From: Sternotherus odoratus
Taxonomy: Eukaryota; Chordata; Testudines; Kinosternidae
DNA: 64,000 nt
Reading direction: 5' to 3'
Assembly: GCA_032164245.1 (NCBI GenBank)
Contig: JAVMKO010000004.1
Location: 33,643,626 to 33,707,625, forward strand
Shown here: piece after piece, positions 36,801 through 43,210 of the stretch
Numbering within the stretch: the first letter of the stretch is position 1
Layout: each line of letters begins with the position of its first letter
The notes under the pieces: model-generated
The model's input: the letters and a program-made list of their open reading frames with translations, nothing else
What the model was told of the DNA's origin: nothing
Databases searched by the model: none
Program-made: the position numbers and the translations under genes

Positions 36801-39800
36801 TCACTACCTTCCGCAGCATACTCTTCAGTGTCCGGTTGAACCGTTCGACCAAGCCGTCAGTCTGGGGATGGTACACCGACGTCCTTATGGTCCGCACACG
36901 GAGTAGGCAACAAAGGTCCTTCATTAATTTGGACATAAAGGGGGTCCCTTGGTCGGTCAGGATCTCCTTTGGTATCCCTACTCGGGCAAAGATCTGTAAC
37001 AGCTCCCGAGCTATGGTTTTGGACAGTGTGTTCCGTAAGGGCACAGCTTCGGGATACCGGGTGGCATAGTCCAGCACTACCAGTATATGCCGATGGCCTC
37101 GGGCCGATTTCTCCAGCGGGCCCACCAGGTCCATGGCGATCCTCTCGAATGGGACCTCAATGATGGGGAGGGGCACTAAAGGGGCCCGCAAGTGGGGCCG
37201 GGGGGCGTGCAATTGACACTCCGGGCAGGAGGCGCAGTATCGCCGGACCGCTGCATGGACCCCTGGCCAGAAGAACCTCTTCATGACCCGATCGAGGGTC
37301 TTCTCCACCCCGAGGTGGCCCCCGAAGAGGTGGCTGTGAGCCAGGTCCAATACGCCTCTCTGATGTCTCTGTGGCACCAAAAGTTGCTCCACCAACATAT
37401 CGGACATCGGGACTACCCTATACAGCAGGTCCCCCTTGATTATATAGTATGGCCCTCGGCCCTTACTTTTCCCCTCTACCGGGACGCCATTTACCTCCAC
37501 CACTTCGCTACGGATATTTTGGTAGATTGGGTCATTGGCCTGATCCTGCCCAAAATTCTCCGTAGCCGGGCCAATTGGCCCCAACTCCGGGGTCTCTACC
37601 TCTGCCTCTCCTTCGGGGACCGCCTGGGGGGCACTAGGCCCGGCATCGGTCTCCCCCCCCTCTCGCCTGGTCCTCCTTCCTTGGGGGCTCCCTCGTTCTC
37701 CCACTAGAGCAGCCCTCCTATATTGGGTGAGGATTTTCGTCCCTAACGCCTTGGCTGCCCTCCTCTCCCTCCGAGACTTCCGGGACCCCCCGCCTACAGA
37801 GAATAATTCCGGGTCAAATTCCCGGAAAGCTGGTGCCCCGGGACCTCTCGGCGCCACCTCCGGGACCCCGGCACTAACTCCTTCTGTCCCCCGCCCGGGG
37901 AGCAGGCTGTCAAAGTCAGGGAAGTCTCGTCCAATGAGGACCGGGTAGGGGAGCCTCGGGACTACGCCCACCACTACTTTCGTGGGGTGTCCCAGGACGT
38001 CGAGGCTTACAGAGACAGTGGGGTAGTAGTTAATATCCCCATGTACACAGGATACTGCCGAGCGCTTGGCCCGGGACAGCTGGTCCTGGCTGATCAACGT
38101 CCCGGAGACCAGCGTGACCGCGCTCCCTGAGTCCACTAGCGCGGTGGTCTTAATGCCATTCATTTTAACGGGCCGGGTATATCTATGGGGAGCCATCGCG
38201 ACCCCCACTTGGTTCACCAGGTCGCACGGATCCCCCATACCCCCCAGGCCACATTCCATGGGTTCGGCCCGGTTTGGGCACTGGGCGGCTAGGTGTCCCA
38301 TTTCCCCACAAGCGTAACAGCGCCTCCCGGCTCGGGACAGCCCCCCAGTCTTCGGGCTGTTCGGCCCTACCCCCCGAGTCCCGTTCCCCCGGTCCCCAAG
38401 TCTGTCCAAGCTCTCTGGCCATCCCCCAGCCTCCTCTTCTTCCTCCCTATCACGGCTTGGGGTCTTGGCCATCCGGGGCTTTGGTCTGGAGGCCGGCCTT
38501 CTGGTTGCCCGCAGCCCCTCCGTGGTAGTCCGTGACAACTCCTGGGAGGCAAGGTGTCTCTCTACGAGGGCTACCAGCTCGTCGTAGGAGGGGGGATCAT
38601 TCTTTCGGACCCACCCCCTTAGCTCGGATGGCAACCCCCGCATATACCTGTCCAGTACCAGGATCTCTATCATCTTGTCCGGGCTGTGGGTCTCGGGCCG
38701 TAACCACTTCCGGGCAAGGTGGATCAGGTCGAATAGCTGAGTCCTCGGGGTCTTGCCGACCTCATACCTCCACTCGTGAAATTGCTGGGCCCGCAGGGCT
38801 GGCGTCACTCCCGCTCTGGCCAGGATCTCAGCCTTCAGCTGGGGGTAGTCCGCAGCGGCCTCGGGTGCCAGGTCGAAATAGGCCTTCTGGGCCTCCCCGC
38901 AGAGGAAAGGGGCCAGGATGCTTGCCCACTGTCCTCGGGGCCAAGCCTCACGCAGGGCCGTCCTCTCGAAGGCAAGCAGGTAGGCCTCGGTGTCGTCGCC
39001 TGCCGTCATCTTCTGCAGGAAATGGCTGGCCCGTAGTGGCCGGTCGTCAGGCCCCCCACGGCCCATGGTGCTCAGGGCTTTCATCTGCCGCACCACCTCC
39101 TGCAAGGTGGCTCGGTCCTGGGCTGCCTGGGTTATCAGCAACTGGTTGGTCTCTTGCTGTACTCGGACAGCTTCCTGCTGGGCCGCAGTGGCCTGGACCA
39201 GGGCCTTCACCACCTCGTCCATCTTCCCTCTGAGTATGGGGGGGGGGGAAGGGCTAGCCACCAAGTCTATTTACTCGCTATCCCACCTCTGACACCACGT
39301 GTGACAAGGTGGCCCCTCTGCTCCCCCTAGTTCAAGTCCTTTGGGTTGCTGGTGTGGCCCTGGCGCCCTGGCCAGACGGCACCAGACCCGGTTTTTCCTG
39401 CTGCTCCTTAGCAGCTCGTTCCCCTTCTTTCTCTCTCAGGGTCAGGCTCCTGCAAGCTAGGGAAGCTAGGCCCCCCCCTGGGAGGGACCCTTAGTTCTCT
39501 CCTCCTGCTTGTCAGCTGCCTCTCTGCCCCTGCTTCTTCCAACTTGCCCCTCACACCCCTCTACTTTTGCCAAACTCGCTCCGCTATCTCCTACTGCCTC
39601 CACACTCACTCCTCAAACTCTCACTCCCTCCAAACTCACTCCTCAAACTCCCACAAGCCTCTCTGGGGAGGAGTCTCTTTTCAAGGGCTCTGACAGCCTC
39701 CTTAATTGGCCCCAGCTGGCCCTGCTTAGCTGGGCCCGGTTCCCTTGGTAAGCCTCCTAATTGCAGACCTTACTGGCAGCTGTCTGCCCTGGGTCTGCCA

Positions 39801-42646
39801 CAGTATTCATATATTGAGTTTGTCAGCATGAGTTAAAATCCTAGTGAAGACAGCAAGCAGTTGGTAGTTTTCATGTGAACTAACAGATTCATGATTAGGC
39901 TCCCCAGAGGTTTTTTCCTTTGTGAAGATAAGGTCTTTGTCTAAAATGGGTTTATCAAGAAGTAAATATATTAATAAAATGTCTGCATGAATAATTACTT
40001 GGAGGAAATCATGGGTTGATATCTGGATTTTTAAAGAACAGTTGTTCTACTATCTTTATAGAAAAGCCCCATAAAATGTAAATGAGATGAAAACAATAGG
40101 GTTCTATACAAATATTCTTACATTTTGAAGAAATACTCTAATTCTGGGGCGTGTAATAAAAAACCTTTTTATAGGTGTATTGAACCATATTTTAGGTTGC
40201 TGTTGCAGGGATATAATTTTTTATTAAATTCTACAGGTTGGTTTTAAAAAAACCTATAGACAGTTGCAAAGAGTCCTGTGGCACCTTAAAGACTAACTAA
40301 AGTATTGAAGCATAAGCTTTCCTGGGCTAATACCCACTTTCTCGGATGCATGCAGTGGAACTATAGACAGTGTATAATTGTGTATTAAAACACAGAACCT
40401 ATCTGTTGGGAGACCAGTTTCTCATAATTTCAGCAGACAGATTTACATATAATTAATAAATCTGTCATGACAGAGTCACCCATTTAGGGACTGCACACAG
40501 GGCTCAATCTTACACTGCACTAGAACTGCTTCTTGCCCATATGGAAGAAGCAAAGGTAGACACATCTCAAAACTTTTTTTTTAAAGTAAAAAATGCCTGT
40601 CTGAAGAGAGTACTTGCACAGTTACACTACATTCACCACAGTCTCCATTCAAATGAGCAATCAGATAATTTTGAAAATAGTTATTTATACTGGTGACTCA
40701 GACTTGTACAGCAAATCACATGCCTTGATTAGTCATCACTGGGCTTTGTGCTCCAACTTTCAGTGAAACAAAGTCAATTCTTAGGGTGGAATTGGGGATT
40801 GTTTAGTATGATGCTGATCTTGATCATAGTATGCAAATACCATACTGTTTGATTTTTGGAGCTGGATCATTTCTATTTTTTTAGGTACTAGTGGCCTGAA
40901 GCTACAGGGTGGTGAACGTGAAGTGGGAGGTTCTGAACATCCTCAACGTTCTAGAAGCTCAGGGCACAGAGCATTTCACAACATCAGTTCTTTATTTCAC
41001 ATTAAAATTTTAATGTCTTATGATACAGACCAAAACATCTTATACTAATAAGGTAGAAATACAATGCAGTGATTCTTTGAAGATCCATATACATTCTCAC
41101 TGTATTTGGAATGTATTTACCATTTATAACCATGCTACAGAGGACTCTCAAACATTTCCTAGATCTAAATACCTGCTCAGCATAAATAGATGCTTTAAAA
41201 TAATATTTAAATATCTTTTAACATAGGGAGCTGGCACCGATGATGATACTTTGATCAGAATCATGGTTTCGAGGAGTGAAATTGATCTGCTGGACATTAG
41301 ACATGAATTCAGAAAGAATTTTGCGAAATCTTTGCATCATATGATTCAGGTAAAATCTTCCAAATCCAGTCCAGTTATCCAGTGATAAAGAAATACATTG
41401 AGAATAGTATTTATAGGTGGTATAAGACTCCTTTAGGGCTTAGGTAGCATAGGTAATATTTGAAGAACAATATTGAATGAATGAATTTTTGTAAATGGCT
41501 TAAATGCTGGAGTAGTTTGTAAGGGAGATGTTTCCTGAAAAGGACAACTTCAGATTTCCTTGCAAATGTGTAATAGTGGGGTAGATCTGATGAGAAAACC
41601 AGAGACATTTTTCCCCCTTTCCTACCTTTTTTTTACACTTCTTTCCTGATTGGAGCTCCTTTCTTTTCATTTTTCGTGTCTCTGAGAAGCTGTTAGCAGC
41701 AGAAGGAAATGAGCTGGGATTATAGTCCTGCGTGTGATTCTGTTCCATTATTTCTTTCCCCTATGGTGCAAGAAGTTTTGTGCAATGGAGCTGGACTGCA
41801 ATTGCAATCTACTCTTCCTTTACATCGTTACCAAAGGGAAAGTTTTATTGCAGAGGCAAAGGCAGAATCATAATCATTTAAGTCAGAGGAAAGGGAGTTG
41901 GTAAAAAAATCCAGATATTGCAGGATTTCCATGTATTTGTTTTAAAGTAAAAAGTGTTTAATATAAGCCATAACTCTTTCCCATAGCACTTTATTTGTAG
42001 GAGTATTCTTCATATAGTATTGTCTCCATTTTCATCTCTTACTCAGCTTTGTTATACCCTGCAATCCTTCAGTTCTGCTGTGTCAAATTGACTTTGAAGT
42101 TATCAAATAGGACCCCATGACCCCGCCCCCCCAACAATAAAAAAAAATAGTTGGGGCCAGACTCCCTTCCTTTGGAGTCCGTAGTAAAACTTCCCATTTG
42201 ACTGCCATGGGAGTAAGATTGGACCGTGGCTAATTTATGGAAGGTCACTTTCAATATGTAAAAGATTTTAATTTGTACTGCTTTGGGATAGGATGGTTTG
42301 CAAATGGAAGAAATGACTTTGTAACTTGCAGTAAATGGCCCAGCTCCAGTATTGCCATTTGAAATCTTTCAGGATTTTTTTTATTTAAATGAGAAGTCTG
42401 GATGTTTAAAAGTAATTAGTCAGAGAATCTCCTTGTGTCATTCCTGAGCAGATAGTCATACAAATGGATTTCCTGTGGGTGGAGACTGTCATTTGTTGGA
42501 GTAGTTCCTGGGTTTGACTCTTTTTTAAAAAAATGTCTTTATGGTTGTGACTCACTGTGACTAATGCTATGTTTCATACACAGAAAGATACATCTGGAGA
42601 CTACAGGAAAGCACTCTTGCTCCTCTGCGGTGGAGATGATGAGTAA
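9025..42646 (+). CDS. ANXA5: Annexin A5, complete gene (12 coding exons, 321 aa)
   Basis: Joining 9025-9033, 17052-17136, 19181-19275, 21573-21686, 25385-25475, 26560-26639, 27465-27521, 30334-30427, 32556-32651, 33575-33633, 41227-41349 and 42584-42646 gives 966 bases: 321 residues plus TAA, all with GT-AG introns and matching phases. Human annexin A5 has 320 residues. The protein is a cytosolic and extracellular calcium-dependent phosphatidylserine binder that forms two-dimensional arrays on membranes. Four annexin repeats are present: type II calcium loops MKGLGT (28-33), LKGAGT (100-105) and MKGAGT (259-264), plus MKWGT (185-189) in repeat 3 with Trp187. The capping acids Glu72, Asp144, Glu228 and Asp303 are all conserved. 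The N-terminal tail is short, as in A5, and the C-terminus ends LLCGGDDE. Cys204 and Cys243 are extra compared with the single Cys316 of human. Identity is near certain; no frameshift or stop was found. Confidence 0.97.
10211..10769. mobile_element. Non-autonomous hAT element with perfect 8-bp TSD
   Basis: The 8-bp duplication AGTTAGGC lies at 10203-10210 and 10770-10777. The element begins CAGGGGTGGGCAAAC and ends GTTTGCTCACCCCCG. The interior is a C-rich sequence of 'CCCCTGACTGCCCC' units that generates spurious open frames. The same family occurs at 21818-22390 and, as a terminus, at 3372-3438. Confidence 0.88.
11020..11500 (+). repeat. Interspersed repeat with tRNA-like segment (copy 1)
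   Basis: This segment shares several blocks in the same order with 22930-23460: 'CCTGATCCGGTAGG...GCTCAGAGCATGCC' versus 'CCTGATCTGGTGAGCATGCTCAGAGC', and 'TAGCCCAGTGGTTAGGGCAC' versus 'TAGCCCAGTGGTTAGAACAC'. The last block resembles a tRNA D-arm and A-box region, so a tRNA-derived origin is possible but unproven. No intact tRNA gene is present. Confidence 0.5.
11521..11992. mobile_element. TIR-flanked non-autonomous element
   Basis: The left end, GCAGCCGTGTTAGTCTGTAT, is the inverse of the right end ATACAGACTAACATGGCTGC. Just inside the left end is the 'CACCTTAGAGACTAAC' block, followed by 'AAGCTTTCGTGGGCTATAGC' (11614 on), an arrangement I know from a very abundant turtle repeat family. 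The interior contains a duplicated 'GAAATCCATTTCAAAAGGTA' block at about 11809 and 11851. Confidence 0.7.
12000..12455 (+). mobile_element. CR1 LINE 3' end
   Basis: The segment has the characteristic CR1 3' region: 'TGTGGAACTCCTTGCC', 'GATACTGGGCTAGATGGACC' and 'TTTGGTATGACC', ending near CATTGTTATGTA. CR1 is the dominant LINE of sauropsids. This copy is 5'-truncated and contains no open reading frame. It starts directly after the TIR element at 11521-11992. Confidence 0.85.
12759..12957. repeat. Fold-back repeat flanked by 14-bp near-duplications
   Basis: The block from GTGGCACCTTATAGACTAAC through 'AAGCTTTCGCGGGCTAATAC' (from 12779) is repeated in inverse (to about 12907), making a hairpin. 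Flanks ACTAATGAAAGTCT (12745-12758) and ATTAGTGAAAGTCT (12958-12971) match at 12 of 14 positions. That would fit a target duplication from retroposition. A partial copy of the same family lies at 40262-40352. Confidence 0.6.
13041..13193. mobile_element. Short hAT-type MITE
   Basis: The left terminus AGTGGTTCTCAAACTTTTTG is mirrored by AGTTTGAGAACCAATG at the right end. Flanks TCTAATTT and CCTAGTTT are a plausible degraded 8-bp duplication. About 150 bp, noncoding. Confidence 0.65.
14380..14615 (+). mobile_element. CR1-like LINE fragment
   Basis: Blocks such as 'AATAGTCTCCAAGACATGGA' and 'CTAGACTACATAAAGACC', followed by 'GGTATGGACAAGTTGACC', match the order in the 3' part of CR1-type elements. 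It is diverged and truncated. Confidence 0.55.
15487..15720 (-). mobile_element. Truncated hAT-type element
   Basis: It begins GGGGTAGGCAACCTATGGCA and continues with 'AGTGGCACTCACACTG' and a 'CATACAACAATAGTTTATTT' tract. This is a widespread sauropsid hAT-like MITE as I remember it. The second terminus is not found. Confidence 0.55.
17052..17136 (+). CDS. ANXA5: ANXA5 exon 3 (residues 4-32)
   Basis: The acceptor is TCCTCTAG|GTCTCA and the donor GATTGG|GTAAGA. It codes the end of the N-terminal tail and helix A of repeat 1, finishing inside the first calcium loop (MKGLG). The junction splits the Gly32 codon (phase 1). Confidence 0.95.
17272..17784. mobile_element. TA-flanked fold-back MITE with GC-rich hairpin
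   Basis: Both ends read TACCGTATTTTTCG followed by CC/TC and 'TATAAGAC' when inverted, with TA on each side, as in Tc1/mariner-like insertions. The interior (17388-17695) is a CpG-rich tandem of units around 'CCGCCGCGGGCGGGCTGCCG'. The orientation of those units flips near 17505, so that the whole element can fold on itself. The long open frames here are products of the GC-rich repeat. It lies in intron 3, 136 bases after exon 3. Confidence 0.8.
17924..18307. mobile_element. Non-autonomous hAT element with perfect 8-bp TSD
   Basis: The 8-bp duplication TTCAAAAG lies at 17916-17923 and 18308-18315. Ends are CAGGGGTGTGTGCAAG and, inverted, CAGGGTTGTGTACAAAG. The interior is C/T-rich, with 'TTGCTCTTCCCTC' repeats that create open frames on both strands without coding meaning. 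Confidence 0.87.
19181..19275 (+). CDS. ANXA5: ANXA5 exon 4 (residues 32-63)
   Basis: The acceptor is CCTCTTCAG|GTACCG and the donor GGCAGG|GTAAGA. It completes the first type II calcium loop (GTDEE) and codes helices B-C of repeat 1, including [10 protein letters not shown]. It ends at phase 0. Confidence 0.95.
19276..21572. other. ANXA5 intron 4 (2.3 kb)
   Basis: The main content is the TIR element with minisatellite at 19970-20855. The flanking parts 19276-19969 and 20856-21572 show nothing recognisable. Confidence 0.75.
19970..20855. mobile_element. TA-flanked TIR element carrying a minisatellite
   Basis: The left end ACATGGGGTCCCTGGTGTA and the inverted right end ACAGCAGGTCCCTGGTATA match over the GGTCCCTGGT core, with TA at both boundaries. 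Inside there are two smaller palindromes: 20058-20125 ('CATGTCGGTCC' with its inverse) and 20769-20855 ('GGCCCCTGGTATATGTT' with its inverse). Between them, 20160-20550, lies a GC-rich tandem of about 60-66-bp units such as 'CTCCCTGTCTGGAGC' plus 'GGGCAAGC'. A 248-codon frame crossing it is repeat-derived. Confidence 0.6.
21573..21686 (+). CDS. ANXA5: ANXA5 exon 5 (residues 64-101)
   Basis: The acceptor is TGTGTTAG|GATCTT and the donor CTTAAG|GTAAAA. It codes [12 protein letters not shown] with Glu72, the acidic cap of calcium site 1, and runs to Lys101 at the edge of the second calcium loop. Phase 0 at both ends. Confidence 0.95.
21818..22390. mobile_element. hAT-type element (same family as 10211-10769)
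   Basis: It starts CAGGGTGGGCAAACTTTTTGG and then has the same 'GGCCCGAGGGCC' and C-rich '(CTGACTGCCCCC)' interior as the intron 2 copy. The right part (22100-22380) consists of units around 'GGAGCGTGGGGCTGCG'. A clean right terminus is not visible, so its end is approximate. Confidence 0.7.
22930..23460 (+). repeat. Interspersed repeat with tRNA-like segment (copy 2)
   Basis: It is homologous in block order to 11020-11500. It includes 'TTTAGGTGCCTAAATC', 'GCATGCTCAGAGCTC' and 'TAGCCCAGTGGTTAGAACAC'. A further piece, 23690-23750 ('CACTAGCTAGGGCACTCG'), may be another partial copy. Confidence 0.45.
24159..24586. mobile_element. TIR MITE ('GGTGACCAGATGTCC' family)
   Basis: The left end GGTGACCAGATGTCC and the right end ACCTAGTCACCAC are inverse. 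The same terminus occurs at 47339-47460. The interior has two halves around the C-tract at 24376-24388, with 'GGACCCAGAGGGAGATG' echoing 'CATCTCTCTCTGGGTCC' in inverse, which suggests a partly fold-back insert. Confidence 0.55.
25385..25475 (+). CDS. ANXA5: ANXA5 exon 6 (residues 102-132)
   Basis: The acceptor is CTTAATGTAG|GGAGCA and the donor CTGGAAG|GTAAAA. It codes [17 protein letters not shown], the second type II loop and the B-C helices of repeat 2. The final G is base 1 of the Glu132 codon. Confidence 0.95.
25476..26559. other. ANXA5 intron 6 (1.1 kb)
   Basis: There is no recognisable repeat or conserved element apart from a short TG-rich run near 25796-25808. Confidence 0.7.
26560..26639 (+). 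CDS. ANXA5: ANXA5 exon 7 (residues 132-158)
   Basis: The acceptor is CTCTTGCAG|AATATG and the donor CTGCAG|GTAAGT. It codes [20 protein letters not shown] and then the hydrophobic MLVVLLQ. Asp144 is the cap of calcium site 2. Ends at phase 0. Confidence 0.95.
27032..27309. mobile_element. TA-flanked Tigger/pogo-like MITE
   Basis: The left end TACAGTAGACTCTCAATTA and the inverted right end TAAAGTAGACTCTCGGTTA match, with TA duplications on both sides. A second pair of 'ATCCTGGATAA' blocks lies inside. The interior has two copies of a unit with 'GTTGGTTCA' and 'CCCTGCGCCT'. It sits in intron 7. Confidence 0.75.
27465..27521 (+). CDS. ANXA5: ANXA5 exon 8 (residues 159-177)
   Basis: The acceptor is ATTTTTAG|GCTAAT and the donor GCTCAG|GTAAGC. 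It codes [19 protein letters not shown], the linker between repeats 2 and 3. This 57-base exon is in phase 0 at both ends. Confidence 0.95.
27522..30333. other. ANXA5 intron 8 (2.8 kb)
   Basis: This intron carries a Helitron at about 29299-29913 and a short AT microsatellite near 28405-28420. The rest shows nothing recognisable. Confidence 0.75.
29299..29913 (+). mobile_element. Non-autonomous Helitron with internal C-rich tandem
   Basis: The 3' end has the Helitron signature: a hairpin (ACCCGAGCAACGCCGGGT at about 29885-29902), a short AT spacer, then CTAG at 29910-29913 followed by T. The 5' end is near the 'TATATATATATAGTCAAATG' stretch and is less certain. The interior (about 29560-29885) is a tandem of C-rich units with 'CTCACTCAGCTCTC' and recurring 'GGTAAGAA...AAATTTTTT' blocks at 29421, 29600 and 29777. 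No Rep/helicase is coded. Confidence 0.7.
30334..30427 (+). CDS. ANXA5: ANXA5 exon 9 (residues 178-209)
   Basis: The acceptor is ATTATAACAG|GTCTTA and the donor AGGAAGG|GTAGGT. It codes repeat 3, with [10 protein letters not shown]. Trp187 in this loop is the residue known in annexin A5 to swing out on calcium binding. Cys204 replaces the Ser found in the human protein. Confidence 0.95.
30428..32555. other. ANXA5 intron 9 (2.1 kb)
   Basis: Apart from the TTA-flanked MITE at 30632-30910 and a C-tract near 31170, no recognisable element is present. Confidence 0.75.
30632..30910. mobile_element. TTA-flanked PIF/Harbinger-like MITE
   Basis: The left end TTAGGCCAGGTCTACAC and the inverted right end TAAGGCCATGTCTACAC match, with TTA at 30632-30634 and 30908-30910. 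TTA target duplications and GGCC..GTCTACAC ends fit the PIF/Harbinger type. An 82-codon open frame across it has no coding value. Confidence 0.75.
32556..32651 (+). CDS. ANXA5: ANXA5 exon 10 (residues 209-241)
   Basis: The acceptor is GGTTTTTCAG|TGTTTG and the donor GCAATTG|GTATTT. It codes [20 protein letters not shown]. Glu228 is the cap of calcium site 3. Starts and ends inside split Val codons. Confidence 0.95.
32652..33574. other. ANXA5 intron 10 (0.9 kb)
   Basis: AT-rich and without a recognisable element. Confidence 0.7.
33575..33633 (+). CDS. ANXA5: ANXA5 exon 11 (residues 241-260)
   Basis: The acceptor is TTTCTCAG|TGAAAT and the donor ATGAAG|GTAAGT. It codes [20 protein letters not shown], leading into the fourth calcium loop. 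Cys243 stands where human has Ser. Confidence 0.95.
34306..34808 (-). repeat. 3' LTR of Ty3/gypsy element
   Basis: This 503-bp LTR reads TGTGAC...GCCACA on the + strand and matches 39300-39802 with no difference that I could see. It is flanked by GTAT at 34302-34305. The polyprotein frame reads about 25 codons into this LTR before its stop at 34732-34734. Confidence 0.95.
34732..39264 (-). CDS. Gag-pol polyprotein of Ty3/gypsy (Gmr1-like) element, 1510 aa
   Basis: Domains seen, in order: coiled-coil-like N-terminus (15-65); capsid-type gag (about 75-245), its C-part ([20 protein letters not shown]) resembling SCAN domains; zinc knuckle [14 protein letters not shown] (316-329); aspartic protease LVDSG (376-380); integrase zinc region (H645, H650, C680, C683); integrase core D712, D771, E807 with 35 residues between the last two; GPY module (946-948); then reverse transcriptase with D1140 and YLDD (1201-1204); RNase H with D1352, E1393, D1418 and D1461. 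Every catalytic residue looked for is present. The start chosen is the first Met after the primer-binding site; Met15 is an alternative. Gag and pol are in one frame without a stop between them. The element copies itself by reverse transcription in cytoplasmic particles and integrates its cDNA. Confidence 0.93.
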   Translation of the reverse strand: MVASPSPPPILRGKMDEVVKALVQATAAQQEAVRVQQETNQLLITQAAQDRATLQEVVRQMKALSTMGRGGPDDRPLRASHFLQKMTAGDDTEAYLLAFERTALREAWPRGQWASILAPFLCGEAQKAYFDLAPEAAADYPQLKAEILARAGVTPALRAQQFHEWRYEVGKTPRTQLFDLIHLARKWLRPETHSPDKMIEILVLDRYMRGLPSELRGWVRKNDPPSYDELVALVERHLASQELSRTTTEGLRATRRPASRPKPRMAKTPSRDREEEEEAGGWPESLDRLGDRGNGTRGVGPNSPKTGGLSRAGRRCYACGEMGHLAAQCPNRAEPMECGLGGMGDPCDLVNQVGVAMAPHRYTRPVKMNGIKTTALVDSGSAVTLVSGTLISQDQLSRAKRSAVSCVHGDINYYPTVSVSLDVLGHPTKVVVGVVPRLPYPVLIGRDFPDFDSLLPGRGTEGVSAGVPEVAPRGPGAPAFREFDPELFSVGGGSRKSRRERRAAKALGTKILTQYRRAALVGERGSPQGRRTRREGGETDAGPSAPQAVPEGEAEVETPELGPIGPATENFGQDQANDPIYQNIRSEVVEVNGVPVEGKSKGRGPYYIIKGDLLYRVVPMSDMLVEQLLVPQRHQRGVLDLAHSHLFGGHLGVEKTLDRVMKRFFWPGVHAAVRRYCASCPECQLHAPRPHLRAPLVPLPIIEVPFERIAMDLVGPLEKSARGHRHILVVLDYATRYPEAVPLRNTLSKTIARELLQIFARVGIPKEILTDQGTPFMSKLMKDLCCLLRVRTIRTSVYHPQTDGLVERFNRTLKSMLRKVVSRDGKDWDTLLPYLLFAVREVPQASTGFAPFELLYGRHPRGILDIAKEDWEEQPNRGRNVVEHVARMRERIAQVTPIVREHLEKAQEAQRTYYNRQARSRKFQVGDRVMVLVPTAESKLLAQWQGPYEVVEAVGDVDYKVRQPGRRKPEQIYHVNLLKPWQERDALVVALGAPPREGNPPGRVGISPDLTPNQRAEVVRMIRRNQDVFSETPGRTTEVHHHILTEPGVKVHVKPYRVPEAKRKEIRAEVQKMLRLGVIEESHSQWSSPVVLVPKPDGTVRFCNDFRRLNDVSRFDAYPLPRIDELIDRLGAARFMSTLDLTKGYWQIPLAKADKEKTAFATPEGLYQYTVLPFGLHGAPATFQRLMDKLLRPHRKYAAAYLDDVIIYSPDWETHLRKVEAVLDTLRKAGLTANPPKCSIGLAEAKYLGYIVGRGVVKPQLNKLEAIQKWPRPIRKKQVRAFLGLVGYYRRFIPHFATRACPLTDLTRARGPDIVKWSDAADTAFGDLQTALCTDPVLIAPDWKEEFILQTDASEVGLGAVLSQMRDGEDHPVLFLSRKLLPRERKYAVVEKECLAVKWAIESLRYYLLGRRFTLVTDHAPLKWMHQNKDSNARVTRWFLSLQPFHFRVQHRSGPLHGNADGLSRIHCSATQVAQPHGVAQGGGDMWQTQGRQLPVRSAIRRLTKGTGPS
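34809..34823 (-). other. Polypurine tract of the LTR retrotransposon
   Basis: On the minus strand this reads AGGGGGGGGGGGATA immediately before the 3' LTR, the expected place for the plus-strand primer. Confidence 0.8.
39280..39297 (-). other. Primer-binding site of the LTR retrotransposon (tRNA-Leu type)
   Basis: On the minus strand, two bases after the 5' LTR, the sequence TGGTGTCAGAGGTGGGAT is seen. It is complementary, with about one mismatch, to the 3' end of vertebrate tRNA-Leu(CAG) as I recall it (...CCCACTTCTGACACCA). Confidence 0.7.
39300..39802 (-). repeat. 5' LTR of Ty3/gypsy element
   Basis: Partner of 34306-34808, same length, no difference seen. Followed on the + strand by GTAT (39803-39806), the target-site duplication. 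Confidence 0.95.
40262..40352 (+). repeat. Fragment of 'GTGGCACCTTAAAGACTAAC' repeat
   Basis: The segment from AAAGAGTCCTGTGGCACC to TCGGATGCATGCAGTGG matches parts of 11560-11655 and 12770-12850. It is one end of a family abundant in turtle genomes as I know them. Confidence 0.65.
41227..41349 (+). CDS. ANXA5: ANXA5 exon 12 (residues 261-301)
   Basis: The acceptor is TTAACATAG|GGAGCT and the donor ATTCAG|GTAAAA. It codes [18 protein letters not shown], the fourth type II calcium loop, and the B-D helices of repeat 4. Phase 0 at both ends, 123 bases. Confidence 0.95.
41350..42583. other. ANXA5 intron 12 (1.2 kb)
   Basis: No recognisable repeat or conserved element was seen. Confidence 0.7.
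42584..42646 (+). CDS. ANXA5: ANXA5 exon 13 coding part (residues 302-321, stop)
   Basis: The acceptor is TACACAG|AAAGAT. It codes [20 protein letters not shown] and TAA. Asp303 is the cap of calcium site 4, and Cys316 is the single cysteine shared with human annexin A5. The exon continues as 3' UTR. Confidence 0.95.
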   Translation, partial: KDTSGDYRKALLLLCGGDDE

Positions 42647-43210
42647 TGCTGTCAGTGATACGAAGGATTCAATCCTGCTCCCCCCCTAGCAGCCCCTCAG
42701 CATGTCTAGCTATGTTTTGCATGTTAGTGCTTTATAGCAGCTTACAACTACACTAGCATCCTAATGGTTAAAAAGACCCAATGAACACCTTGTTACTGAA
42801 GTTATATGCAGTCTCTCTTCCTACTGACATCCAAGTCGAAGTCTGTCAACCCAGCCACCAGGGGTTTATAAAGTGCCTCTTCTGACTATGTGAGTGTTCT
42901 CCTCTTCATGGAAGATAGATTCTTCGCTTAACGCACAGGGTTTTTTAGATGTTTTGCTGAAGTTGAGAAAATCCATACATTCCAAGAAGAATTGAAAGAA
43001 AATTTAGTCTTTAATCTTTTTTAAAAAAAACTTCATTTCTGGTTACTCATTTTAATGGAAATAGTAAGGTAGCTTTAAAATTGTGAATTAAGGAAAAATA
43101 TCCTTCATGTATAATAATATATATTTGGTGCTATTAGCCTGAATCTGCTAAACAGCATGAGTTATCAATGGAAACATAATGTACCAATAAATGATTCCCT
43201 CCCTAACACA
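42647..43210 (+). other. ANXA5: ANXA5 3' UTR
   Basis: The sequence after the stop has no repeat and stays AT-rich up to a canonical AATAAA at 43186-43191. A length near 560 bases fits the 3' UTR length known for annexin A5 mRNAs. Cleavage is placed 15-20 bases after the signal. Confidence 0.7.
43186..43191 (+). terminator. ANXA5: ANXA5 polyadenylation signal AATAAA
   Basis: AATAAA within 'GTACCAATAAATGATT', 540 bases after the stop codon, is the first canonical signal in the 3' UTR. A later AATAAA at about 43999 is a weaker alternative. Confidence 0.65.

Larger units (their letters stand above)
34306..39802 (-). mobile_element. Full-length Ty3/gypsy LTR retrotransposon, Gmr1-like domain order
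   Basis: The element is 5497 bp, antisense to ANXA5 in intron 11. Two 503-bp LTRs are bounded by TG...CA with GTAT on both sides (34302-34305, 39803-39806). Going 5' to 3' on the minus strand: LTR, primer-binding site, a single 1510-codon gag-pol frame, a polypurine tract (34809-34823), LTR. Integrase precedes reverse transcriptase in the frame. That order is established for the Gmr1 group of Ty3/gypsy elements and unlike the usual one. There is no env. Apparently identical LTRs and an unbroken frame indicate a very recent insertion. Confidence 0.93.
33634..41226. other. ANXA5 intron 11 (7.6 kb)
   Basis: About 5.5 kb of this intron is the antisense LTR retrotransposon at 34306-39802. The 5' part has a CT-rich stretch with (GA)n (33660-33762) and C- and G-tracts at 34231-34246 and 34287-34298. 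The 3' part has a repeat fragment at 40262-40352. Without the retrotransposon the intron would be about 2.1 kb. Confidence 0.8.

Noticed and set aside
38532..39233. 233-codon + strand frame and others inside 34.7-39.3 kb
   Set aside because: They are antisense shadows of the retrotransposon gag-pol frame.
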